NCBI RefSeq assembly: GCF_024609265.1
Contig: NZ_JANHMP010000001.1
Location: 434,001 to 498,000, forward strand
Length of the DNA: 64,000 bases
Reading direction: 5' to 3'
From: Geothrix campi
GTDB lineage: Bacteria; Acidobacteriota; Holophagae; Holophagales; Holophagaceae
Part shown: positions 40,975 through 49,200 of the stretch, piece by piece
Layout: every line of letters begins with the position of its first letter
Position numbering within the stretch: position 1 is the first letter of the stretch
Made by a program: the position numbers and the translations under genes
The notes under the pieces: generated by a model
What the model saw: only the letters and a program-made list of their open reading frames with translations
Told to the model about the DNA's origin: nothing
Database searches by the model: none

Positions 40975-41376
40975 ATGATGACCCTGCGTGGCCTTGGAAA
41001 CCTGGCGAAGATCCTGGAAGAAGCTGCAAAGCCCGACTCCGTGTTGCGTGAAGACCGCGAGAAGCCCAAGCCCAAGGTTCTCAAGAAGGGTGAGAAGGCC
41101 GGGAACACCCGGACCATCGATCCCAAGCGGAAAGTCTGGTACGAGAAGCGCCTGAAGGAGATCACGGCCAAGGCCGCGGCCTCCGAAAACTCCGCCTCCG
41201 GTCCCGTGAGCGCCCCCGTGGTGCCTGCCGCCCCGGCCCTGGCCAAGAGCGTGGCCTCCAAGGTGGGCGGCTCCCTGCTGCAGACCCTGGCCGCCGCCAA
41301 GGATGCCAAGCCCAAGGTCGAGGGGCAGAAGCGTTCCGAGGCCTGGCGCCGCAAGCCCGGCGAATCCATCTTCTAA
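40975..41376 (+). CDS. Lysine-rich hypothetical protein
   Basis: 133 residues. The N-terminal MMTLRGLGNLAKILEEAAKP looks like a short amphipathic helix. It is followed by a highly basic region (REKPKPKVLKKGEKAG), an Ala/Pro/Ser-rich linker and another basic end (KRSEAWRRKPGESIF). There is no signal peptide or known domain. Such composition suggests nucleic-acid or ribosome contact, but there is no direct support. TAGCAA lies six bases before the ATG. It is followed by a strong bidirectional hairpin. Confidence 0.55.
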   Translation: MMTLRGLGNLAKILEEAAKPDSVLREDREKPKPKVLKKGEKAGNTRTIDPKRKVWYEKRLKEITAKAAASENSASGPVSAPVVPAAPALAKSVASKVGGSLLQTLAAAKDAKPKVEGQKRSEAWRRKPGESIF

Positions 41377-41395
41377 ACCAGTCAACGGATTGCCC

Positions 41396-41429
41396 GATTC
41401 AGGCCCCAGTGGAAGCTGGGGCCTGAATC
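41396..41429. terminator. Bidirectional terminator overlapping the 3' end of the next minus-strand gene
   Basis: A perfect 14-bp stem GATTCAGGCCCCAG/CTGGGGCCTGAATC with a 6-base loop. It starts 19 bases after the stop at 41376 and itself encodes the last nine residues and the stop of the convergent gene. Confidence 0.8.
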
Positions 41430-41920
41430 TTGTACTTCCGGCCGATCCAGGTGCCAGCCAGGGGGCGCTCCATGCGGCCGCTCCGGAGATCACCCACGGT
41501 GAGGAGGGCCAGGTCGAGGATCGGGGTGCTGGCGCCGAGGGTGCCATCGCCCAGGCGGGCTTCCAGATCCGGGCGGAGGAAGGCCCGCAGGCCCTCGGGC
41601 AGGCGTGCGAGCACCTCCTGGGAATCCAGCAGTCCCAAGCCGAGGCGCTCGGCGATCTGGCGCACGCCGCGCAGCATGCCATCGATGGCGCAACCCGAGG
41701 GCTGGACCGCCAGGGTGGGTTCCGCGATGGCCAGGATCCGATCCTCCAGGAGGGTCCAGGCCCCGTGATACGCCACGCCCTTATGACGCCACCGGCCCAG
41801 GAGGGCCTCCACCTCGGGGGCGAACTGCGTCGCCTCGACGGGCCGGTCGAAGGCCACCAGCCACAGCCGGGCGTCATCGGGCAGGGTGGCGAAGGCAGAC
41901 AGGGATGCGGGCAGGGACAT
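41399..41920 (-). CDS. Conserved protein of unknown function (GCAID family)
   Basis: 173 residues. A single recognisable block, AVQPSGCAIDGMLRGVRQIA, resembles the ASGCSID motif of a short Bacteroidota/Acidobacteriota family often mislabelled as an ABC transporter ATPase; there is no Walker motif here. WRHKGVAYHGAWTLLEDRIL precedes it, and a late GTWIGRKYKI closes it. It is probably cytoplasmic. It is divergent from hemH. Its C-terminal residues QAPASTGA are encoded within the terminator stem. Confidence 0.62.
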   Translation of the reverse strand: MSLPASLSAFATLPDDARLWLVAFDRPVEATQFAPEVEALLGRWRHKGVAYHGAWTLLEDRILAIAEPTLAVQPSGCAIDGMLRGVRQIAERLGLGLLDSQEVLARLPEGLRAFLRPDLEARLGDGTLGASTPILDLALLTVGDLRSGRMERPLAGTWIGRKYKIQAPASTGA

Positions 41921-42031
41921 GAGAAACTCCGGTGTCAGGACAGTCTATGGGATGCCCGCCGATCCGTCCCCAGGTCATGTTCGGGTTTCCGTGACGAAAG
42001 TTCCGTCGAGTGTCGCGTAAGGTGGAGAGTG

Positions 42032-42979
42032 ATGCGAGATACAGCGATCCTGCTCCTGAACCTCGGCGGTCCGGTGAACCTGGACCAGGTTGAACCCTTC
42101 CTCGCAGCCCTGTTCGGGGATCGGGACCTCATCCGGCTACCGGGCCCGGCCTGGCTGCAATCCCCTTTCGCCCGCCTCATCGCGAGGTTGCGGGCGCCCG
42201 ACGCGAAGGGCCGCTACGCCCAGATCGGTGGTGGGTCGCCGCTGCTGCGGGAAAGCGCCTTCCAGGCTGCCGCGCTGCGGAAGGCCCTGCGCGCCGCCGG
42301 ACGCACCGAACCCGTGAAGCTGTGCTTTCGCTATGCCGCCCCCAGAGCCGAGGGGCTGTTGAAGGCCCTGAAGCGCCAGGGCATTACGAAGCTGGTACCC
42401 GTGACGCTCTATCCCCACGACTGCCGTGCCACCACAGGCTCCAGCCTGCGGGAGCTGGCGGTGGAGGCCGCGAAGGCCGGGATGGAGATCCTGCCGGGCG
42501 TGGACCACTACGCCACGGATCCTGATTACCTCGACGCGCTGGAAGCACCGCTCCGCGCCGCATTGGAAGACCTGCCCGGAGCCACCGTGATCTTCAGCGC
42601 CCATAGCCTGCCGGTGCGGCAGATCGAGGCGGGAGATCCCTACGAGCAGGAGATCCACGCCACCCGGGAGGCCCTGATCGCCCGCATCGGCGCCATTCCG
42701 GGCGGATACATCCAGGCCTACCAGAGCCGCACGGGTCCCGTGCGCTGGCTGGAACCGCCCCTGAAGTCGGTGCTGGAGTCCATGGGCGGCAAGGATGTGA
42801 TCGTCGTGCCCATGAGTTTCGTGAGCGAGCACATCGAAACCCTCCACGAGCTGGACATCGAGTACCGGCACGTGGCCGACAAGGCCGGCATCCGCACCTA
42901 TCGCCGGGTGGCCGCGCCCGGGACCAGTCCCGCTTACATCCGCTGCCTCGTGCGGCGCGTTCTGGAGATCCTCCCATGA
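42032..42979 (+). CDS. hemH: Ferrochelatase
   Basis: 315 residues inserting Fe2+ into protoporphyrin IX (or coproporphyrin III). LLLNLGGPVNLDQVEPFLAA at the N-terminus is the family start. The metal-binding His191 lies in VIFSAHSLPVRQIEAGDPY, YQSRTGPVRWLEP follows, and Glu266 lies in PMSFVSEHIETLHELDIEY. The ATG at 42032 follows GGAGAG; the long open frame upstream to 41303 is spurious. The stop overlaps the start of the oxidase gene in ATGA, so the two terminal heme-synthesis steps are translationally coupled. Confidence 0.94.
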   Translation: MRDTAILLLNLGGPVNLDQVEPFLAALFGDRDLIRLPGPAWLQSPFARLIARLRAPDAKGRYAQIGGGSPLLRESAFQAAALRKALRAAGRTEPVKLCFRYAAPRAEGLLKALKRQGITKLVPVTLYPHDCRATTGSSLRELAVEAAKAGMEILPGVDHYATDPDYLDALEAPLRAALEDLPGATVIFSAHSLPVRQIEAGDPYEQEIHATREALIARIGAIPGGYIQAYQSRTGPVRWLEPPLKSVLESMGGKDVIVVPMSFVSEHIETLHELDIEYRHVADKAGIRTYRRVAAPGTSPAYIRCLVRRVLEILP

Positions 42980-44235
42980 GCACCCTGATCCTCGGCGGAG
43001 GCGTGACGGGCCTGGCGGCTGCCTGGCACCTGCAGCAGCGCGGTGAAGCCGTCGAAGTGTGGGAGGCCGGCGCTTCCGTGGGCGGCTGGATGAAGACGCT
43101 GCCCTGGGAGGGGGGCCACTTCGAGACCGGCCCCCAGGGCGTGCTGTGGCAGAAGGGCACGGCGGTGGACCGCCTGTTCAGCGCCATCGACCTGCCGTTC
43201 AAGTCCCCGGGCACCGGCGCCCGCTGGGTGGGGAAGGGTGGCAGTCTCATCCCTGTGCCAGCCTCGCCCCCGGCCCTGATGTTCTCGCCACTGATGTCCG
43301 TGGGCGCCAAGCTCCGGATGATGCTGGAACCCTTCCAACCTGTGCGCCCGGCCGAGCCGGAGGAGGGCCTCAGCGCCTTCATCACGCGGCGTCTGGGCAA
43401 GGGCGTGGCGACGGAGCTGCTGCCGTCGATGATCGCGGGCGTACTGGCCGCACCCGCGGAGATCCTGTCTGTGGACGCCATCCCCAAGCTGCGTCAGTGG
43501 GAAGCCACCGGCAGCCTGGTGAATGGCATCCGCAAGAGCGGCGTGAGCCACATGGTGGTGCCCGAAGGTGGCATGGGGCAGCTGCCCATCCGCCTGGCCT
43601 CGAAGCTCGGCGCGGTGCGCGCGGGCCTGCGGGCGGAGCGGATGGAGCTGCTTCCGGATGGTCGCTGGCGCGTGAGCGGCGGCGGCGAAGTGCGCGAGGC
43701 GGACCGCGTGGTGCTGGCGCTGCCCGCCTACGAAGCCGCGACCCTGCTCGGACCCGTGGCGCAGCAGAGCGCCGAGGCCCTGGCGGCCATCCCCTACACC
43801 TCCGTGGACCTCTGGCACAGTCGCCATGCGCCGCTGCCGGCCCTCAAGGACAGCTTCGGCTTCCTCATCCATCCACCGGAAGGCCGTGGTTACCTCGGCT
43901 CCCTGGTCCCTTCCTGGATGGATCCCCAGAGCGCACCGGACGGCCTCATGCAGCTCCGCAGCTTCATCGGCGGGGCCTTCGGCAAGCCGGCCGATCTGGA
44001 GGCCTGGGAGGGTGTCTACGCCCGCCTGAAGCACTGGGTCCCCACGCTCGGCGCTCCCGCCGCCGTGCGGCATGAGCGCGCGGAGCGGGCCATCCCGCGC
44101 CCCGAGCTGGGGCACCGGGCCCGGGTGAAGACCGCCCTGGAGGGCCTGCCCGTTGGGGTGGACTGGCTCAGCAACGCCCGCTTCGGACCCGGCGTGCGCG
44201 ACATCCTGGAGGGTCTGGAGACCTGGATCGGATAA
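42976..44235 (+). CDS. hemY: FAD-dependent protoporphyrinogen/coproporphyrinogen oxidase (HemY type)
   Basis: 419 residues of the oxygen-dependent HemY/PPOX family. An FAD Rossmann motif opens the protein (LILGGGVTGLAAAWHLQQRG, ~4-23), followed by GASVGGWMKT. The middle contains FITRRLGKGVATELLPSMIA, typical of PPOX, and the end carries the second FAD contact. The coupled ferrochelatase just upstream supports heme synthesis. Substrate order (protoporphyrinogen, or coproporphyrinogen in the CPD branch) is not resolved by this pair alone. It is somewhat shorter than E. coli-unrelated HemY homologues (~460). Confidence 0.9.
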   Translation: MSTLILGGGVTGLAAAWHLQQRGEAVEVWEAGASVGGWMKTLPWEGGHFETGPQGVLWQKGTAVDRLFSAIDLPFKSPGTGARWVGKGGSLIPVPASPPALMFSPLMSVGAKLRMMLEPFQPVRPAEPEEGLSAFITRRLGKGVATELLPSMIAGVLAAPAEILSVDAIPKLRQWEATGSLVNGIRKSGVSHMVVPEGGMGQLPIRLASKLGAVRAGLRAERMELLPDGRWRVSGGGEVREADRVVLALPAYEAATLLGPVAQQSAEALAAIPYTSVDLWHSRHAPLPALKDSFGFLIHPPEGRGYLGSLVPSWMDPQSAPDGLMQLRSFIGGAFGKPADLEAWEGVYARLKHWVPTLGAPAAVRHERAERAIPRPELGHRARVKTALEGLPVGVDWLSNARFGPGVRDILEGLETWIG

Positions 44236-44260
44236 TTCTGATCTCGAGGTCGCTAACCCG

Positions 44261-44289
44261 GTGACATTTGCCCACGGCGAGTGCAGAAT
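44261..44289 (+). promoter_or_regulatory. Promoter candidate for the DUF2914 gene
   Basis: GTGACA (44261-44266), a 17-bp spacer and CAGAAT (44284-44289). The arrangement matches the GTGACG-N17-TAGGCT seen at 5901. Confidence 0.5.
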
Positions 44290-44314
44290 GGGGCCACCTT
44301 TTCAGGAGCCCGCC

Positions 44315-44743
44315 ATGCGCACCAGCCTGTTCCTACCTTTCCTCGCCGCCGCCGCGCTCATGGCGCAGGCTCCGGCGCCCAAGGCCGAGCCCAAGCCCGC
44401 GGTGAAGGCTGAAGCCGAAGCCAAGGCCAGCGCCGAGGTCAAGGTCGGCACCGGTGTGGAGAAGATGGAAATCCAGGGCGAGTCCACCTCGTTCAAAGTG
44501 GCCGCCGGCACGAAGATCTACGCCTGGACGAAGGTCGCAGGCGCCGCCGACAGCACGGTCACGGTGGTGTTCAGCAAGGGCGAGCGCACCTCGAAGCAGG
44601 AACTGAAGGTCCCCCGCTCCCCCTATCGCACCAACGCTTACCGCACCTTCCGCAAGGGCGACGAGGGCAGCTGGACCGTGAAGGTCCTGGCCGCGGATGG
44701 CGCGGAACTCGGCACGGCCGCGTTCACGGTCGAGTTCGAATAG
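44315..44743 (+). CDS. DUF2914-family periplasmic protein
   Basis: 142 residues from the ATG at 44315 (AGGAG upstream). A signal peptide (SLFLPFLAAAALMAQAPAPK) and an Ala/Lys-rich linker precede a compact beta-sandwich. The domain, IYAWTKVAGAADSTVTVVFS...SPYRTNAYRTFRKGDEGSWT then VKVLAADGAELGTAAFTVEF, is the DUF2914 pattern. Function is unknown; Ig-like periplasmic ligand binding is plausible. It is followed by a GC hairpin with a T-rich tail. Confidence 0.83.
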   Translation: MRTSLFLPFLAAAALMAQAPAPKAEPKPAVKAEAEAKASAEVKVGTGVEKMEIQGESTSFKVAAGTKIYAWTKVAGAADSTVTVVFSKGERTSKQELKVPRSPYRTNAYRTFRKGDEGSWTVKVLAADGAELGTAAFTVEFE

Positions 44744-44781
44744 AGGCGCGCAGTCTCCAGCCTTCCATTTCCAGTTTTCAG

Positions 44782-44819
44782 TGGGAGCGGTGCCTCGCGA
44801 GGCGGCGCTCCCATTCTTT
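44782..44819 (+). terminator. Intrinsic terminator after the DUF2914 gene
   Basis: TGGGAGCG (44782-44789) pairs with CGCTCCCA (44806-44813), with an inner GCCTC/GAGGC stem, followed by TTCTTT. Confidence 0.75.
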
Positions 44820-44832
44820 GCCCGGAGGGGCC

Positions 44833-45354
44833 ATGTCCATCGCCGCCTTGCTCGACGGCACTCTGCCTGTGGGCGTCTCCATGTGGAAACTCGCCCAGCC
44901 CTGGTGGGAGTTCATCCTCCGGGCGCTTCTGGTGTACGGCTTCCTGCTGGTGACACTGCGCCTCACGGGGAAACGGCAGGTGGGGCAGTTGTCACCCTTT
45001 GATTTCGTGCTGCTCCTGGTGCTGAGCAACGCTGTGCAGAACAGCATGAACGCCGGCGACAACACCGTGGGCGCGGGCTTCATCCTCGTGGCCACTCTGC
45101 TGGCGGTGAACGGCTTCATGTCCTGGCTCACCTGGCGCAGCAAGCGGGCCGAGATCCTGCTGGATGGACGCCCCCAGATCCTGGTGCACAACGGTCAGCT
45201 GGACGAGGCCATGTTGGCCTCGGAGCGGATCACGCGCCATGAACTGATGGCGGCGGTGCGGCAGGCCGGCGTGTCCGATGTGGCGGATGTCCGGGTGGCC
45301 ATCCTGGAGACCAATGGCCGCATTAATGTGATTGCCAAGCCTCCGGCCCCTTGA
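44833..45354 (+). CDS. DUF421 / YetF-like membrane protein
   Basis: 173 residues from the ATG at 44833 (GGAGGGG ribosome-binding site). Three membrane helices span ~25-100 (FILRALLVYGFLLVTLRLTG, FDFVLLLVLSNAVQNSM and GFILVATLLAVNGFMSWLTW), with the family motif GKRQVGQLSPFDFV between the first two. A cytoplasmic YetF domain follows (RAEILLDGRPQILVHNGQLD...MLASERITRHELMAAVRQAG). Members are poorly understood; some affect spore germination. It is a stand-alone gene here. Confidence 0.87.
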   Translation: MSIAALLDGTLPVGVSMWKLAQPWWEFILRALLVYGFLLVTLRLTGKRQVGQLSPFDFVLLLVLSNAVQNSMNAGDNTVGAGFILVATLLAVNGFMSWLTWRSKRAEILLDGRPQILVHNGQLDEAMLASERITRHELMAAVRQAGVSDVADVRVAILETNGRINVIAKPPAP

Positions 45355-45384
45355 CTTGGCGAATAAAAGGCGAAAACTGAAGGC

Positions 45385-46275
45385 ATGACGCCCCTGCCAC
45401 TGCCTTCGGATCCTCCTCCACCCCTCTTCCAGGGCCTTCTTGTGGAGCCCGAGGAGGCGCGGTCCATCCTGCGGCCCCAGAAGGATGAGCGCTATGGGTT
45501 CGGCTTCGCCCTCAGCCCCTACCGCGGCTGCAGCCATGGATGCCGCTACTGCTACGTCCGCGAGTACCCCAATGCGCTGCACCGGCCTGAAGACTGGGGC
45601 AACTGGGTGACCCCCAAGCTGAACGCGCCGGAGCTGCTCTGGTCCCAGCGGCACCGGCTCCACGGGGAGCGGGTCTTCATGGCCTCGGCCACGGATCCCT
45701 ACCAGCCCCTGGAGCGGCAGTACCGCCTGAGCCGGCGCTGCCTGGAAGTGCTGCTGCTCTGCCCCACCACTGAAGTGATCGTCCATACGAGATCACCGAT
45801 GGTGCTCCAGGATCTCGACCTGCTGCGGGCCTTCGGGGACCGGCTGACGGTGGGCCTTTCGATTCCCACGGACGACGACACCGTGCGCCAGACCGTGGAA
45901 CCCCACGCCCCGGCCATCCCCAGCCGCTGGGCCGCGGTGGAGCGACTGGCGGCGGCTGGCATCGGGGTGACGGTGGCCGTGACGCCACTGATGGCGGTGC
46001 ATGATGCCCAGGCCTTCGCCCGGCGGGCCAAGGCCAGCGGCGCCTCAGGGGCCTGGGTGGGCGGCCTGCGCCTCCTGAAGCAGGATCCCTTCTACAAGGT
46101 GCTGGCAGATCACGGCTGGCTGAAGGTGCTGGACCCTGTCTATGCCGAAGGCATCCGCCAGGCCTTCCGGGAGGCCTTTCCCGTGCGTCGCCGGGTACGG
46201 GAACGCCAGGCGAAACCCGCGCCGCTTCCACCACCCCCCATCCGCCAACCCGGCCTGTTCGACCGGGTTGGATAG
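45385..46275 (+). CDS. Radical SAM protein (PA0069/Rv2578c-like, SplB-related)
   Basis: 296 residues. The radical SAM cluster YRGCSHGCRYCYVREYP (Cys49, Cys53, Cys56) binds [4Fe-4S] and S-adenosylmethionine. It is followed by MASATDPYQPLERQYRLSRR, the family-specific motif, and late LLKQDPFYKVLADH. Members resemble spore photoproduct lyase, but their substrate is unknown. The ATG at 45385 has a TTGACT-N16-AAAACT element ending six bases upstream, suggesting a leaderless message. Confidence 0.88.
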   Translation: MTPLPLPSDPPPPLFQGLLVEPEEARSILRPQKDERYGFGFALSPYRGCSHGCRYCYVREYPNALHRPEDWGNWVTPKLNAPELLWSQRHRLHGERVFMASATDPYQPLERQYRLSRRCLEVLLLCPTTEVIVHTRSPMVLQDLDLLRAFGDRLTVGLSIPTDDDTVRQTVEPHAPAIPSRWAAVERLAAAGIGVTVAVTPLMAVHDAQAFARRAKASGASGAWVGGLRLLKQDPFYKVLADHGWLKVLDPVYAEGIRQAFREAFPVRRRVRERQAKPAPLPPPPIRQPGLFDRVG

Positions 46276-46291
46276 AAGAAGGCTCGGTGGA

Positions 46292-49200
46292 TCAACCTGC
46301 CTGAGTCAGCCGCCGGGCGACCGCCACAGGTACGAAGGGTGCGAAGGCGGCGAGGGTCGCGGACCAGTCTTCAAGCAGAGCCTGGGCGGTGCGGCTTCCG
46401 GTTTCGGTGGCGTGGGCTTCAAGGAGGCTGCGGAACTGGGACTCCTCCTCGGCCCGCCAGGGGATGGTGGCCAGGTAGTCGCGGTTCACCTGGTCCCCGC
46501 GTTCCCGGCGGAGGAAGAGGCAGCCGCCGGTCATGCCCGCGCCGGCGTTGGTGAGCACGGGGCCGAGGATGGCCACGGTCCCACGAGTCATGTACTCGCA
46601 GGCGTGGTGGCCCGCACCCTCGACCACGGCCGAGGCGCCGCTGTTGCGGACGGCGAAGCGGTCCCCGGCCAGGCCGAGGACCAGCAGGGTTCCGCCCGTG
46701 GCGCCGTAGAGGGCTCCGTTCCCGAGGATGGCGTTCGTCTCGGGGGTGTAGGAAGCCTCGGGGTACGGCACGAGGACGGTCCGTCCGCCGGACATGGATT
46801 TGCAGACGGAGTCATTGGCCTCACCCAGGAGGCGCACGTCGAGCCCTTCGGTGAGGAAGGCGCCGAAGCCCTGGCCCGCACTGCCGGTGAAGTCGAGACG
46901 CAGGGTGCCGCGCACAGCTGGGTCCTCGTTCCTCAGGCGGCGCTCGCGCACCCGGCGGGCGATGGCCCCGGACAGGGTGGCCAGGATCCCCCGGTCGCCA
47001 GTGGTGATGGCGTAGGCCCGATGGTGCGTGCCGCCCTCCGCCAGGAACGGCTCGGCGTCTGCCAGGATCTGCTGGTTCAGGGGGGCGACGCCCTCCTGGT
47101 TGAAGGGCACGGGGTTCGCTCCGGCCCCCTGGGGGCGCGGGTCGAGGAAGCTCGCCAGGTCCAGCTTGCGCTCCCGTACGAAGACCGCGTGATCCGGCGC
47201 CACCTGGAGCAGATCCACCCGATCCTGCAAGTCCGAGAGGGAGGCCACGCCCAGGGAGGCGAGGTGGCGGCGCACATCCTCGGATAGGTGGACGAGCATG
47301 CGCTGGACGGCCTCGGGGCTTCCCGAGTAGCGGGCCTTGAATTTCGGGTCGTGGGTGGCGATGCCCGCCGGGCAGGTGTTCTTCTCGCAGATCCTCGCCA
47401 TCATGCAGCCCTCGGCCACCAGGAGAAGCTTGCCGAACTCGAAGCCCTCGGCGCCCAGGATGGCCGCGGTCACAAGGTCCTTGCCCGTGAGGAGGCCGCC
47501 ATCCACGCGCAGTTCCACCTGGCCGCGGAGCTGGTTCTCGCGCAGGGCCTGGTGGGCGTCGATGAGGCCGAACTCCCAGGGCAGGCCCGCATGTTTCATG
47601 GATCCCAGCGTGGCGGCGCCGGTGCCGCCATCGCCGCCGGCGATGTAGATGATGTCCGCCCCGGCCTTGGCCACGCCCACGGCGATGGTGCCGATGCCCG
47701 TGCCGGAGACCAGCTTTACGCTGATCTTCACGCCGGGATGCACCTGCCGCAGCTCGTGGATGAGCTCCTTGAGATCCTCGATGCTGTAGATGTCGTGCAG
47801 AGGCGGGGGCGAGATAAGGTCCACGTCCGGTAGCGAGAACCGGGCTTTCGCGATGGTGGCATCCACCTTCACGCGCATGAGCTGGCCGCCTTCGCCGGGC
47901 TTGGCGCCCTGGGCCACCTTGATCTGGATCTCCTCGCCCGAGATCAGGTACTCGGCCGTCACGCCGAAGCGCGCGGAGGCCACCTGCTTGGTGGAGGCGG
48001 TGATCCCGTCCGTCCAGTAGAAGGGATTCTCGCCGCCCTCGCCGCTGTTGCTGCGGCCGCCCACGCCCTCCATGGCCAGGATCAGATCGCGCTGGCTCTC
48101 CGCACTCACGGCCCCGAAGGACATGGCGCCGGCGCCGAAGCGGCTCAGGATGGCCGTCCCGGCTTCCACACGATCCAGGGGCAGCGGCGTCGCGGCTGTC
48201 CGGAACGCCAGCAGGTGCCGTGGGTTGATTGGTTCGTCCACCTTCAGTGAGGCAAGGTACTCCTGGTACAGGCTCTGGGCCTCGGGTGTATGGGGGTCCA
48301 ACTCCACCAGGCGGTGGAGCAGCCTGGCCCGCGCGGAGGTGAGCCCGTGGTGCTCCCCTTCGCCCGTCCGTGGCGATTCCCGGAACTGATGCGTGTGCAG
48401 CAGGCGGTCCATGAAGCCCGCCTGGGACGCGAGGCCGGTCTTGCGCAGCACGTCGCCGGCCAGTTCCTCATAGCCGATGCCGCCCAGGGGGCTGGCATGG
48501 CCCGGGAAGAAGGTCTCCATCAGCTCGGGTCCGAGGCCCACGGCCGTGAAGAGCTTGGCGCTCATGTAGCTCTGCACCACCGAGATGCCGCACTTGGCCA
48601 TGATCTTGAGGAGGCCCGATTCCAGCGCGCTGACGAAATTCTTCTCGCGCTGATCGGGCGTCAGGCTTCCGAAGCTGGGATGTTCGTCCTGGCGGGCGAT
48701 CTCCAGGGCCAGGTAGGGACAGACCGCCGAGGCGCCGAAGCTGATGAGGGCGGCCAGGTGATGGGAGGTGCGGGCCTCCCCGGTGTGCATAACGATGGCG
48801 GCGTTCAGGCGCAGCCCCGATTCGTTGAGGGTGTGCACCACGGCGCGCAGGGCGATGAGGCCGGGGATGGGCGGCCGCTCCACGCTGGCCTCCCGGTCGC
48901 TGAGGATGATGACGCTGGTGCCCTGCTCGACCGCTTCCCGCACGTCGGAGGCCAGCTGCTCGATGGCGGCATGGAACCCGGTCACGCCATCGTCCCGCCG
49001 GAAGACCATCGGGAAGGTGCGGGGGATGATGTGGGATTCAGACGGGCGCAGGCTCTGCATCCGCTCGAGGAAGCGCATCTGGCCCAGGTCCAGGATGGGG
49101 CGGGGCAGCTCCAGCGCCTCGTTCAGGGGCAGCAGGTCCTTGGGAAAGAAGATGTTCGGCGCCCGGCCGAGGAATACCCGCAGGTCCGTGATGTTGCCTT

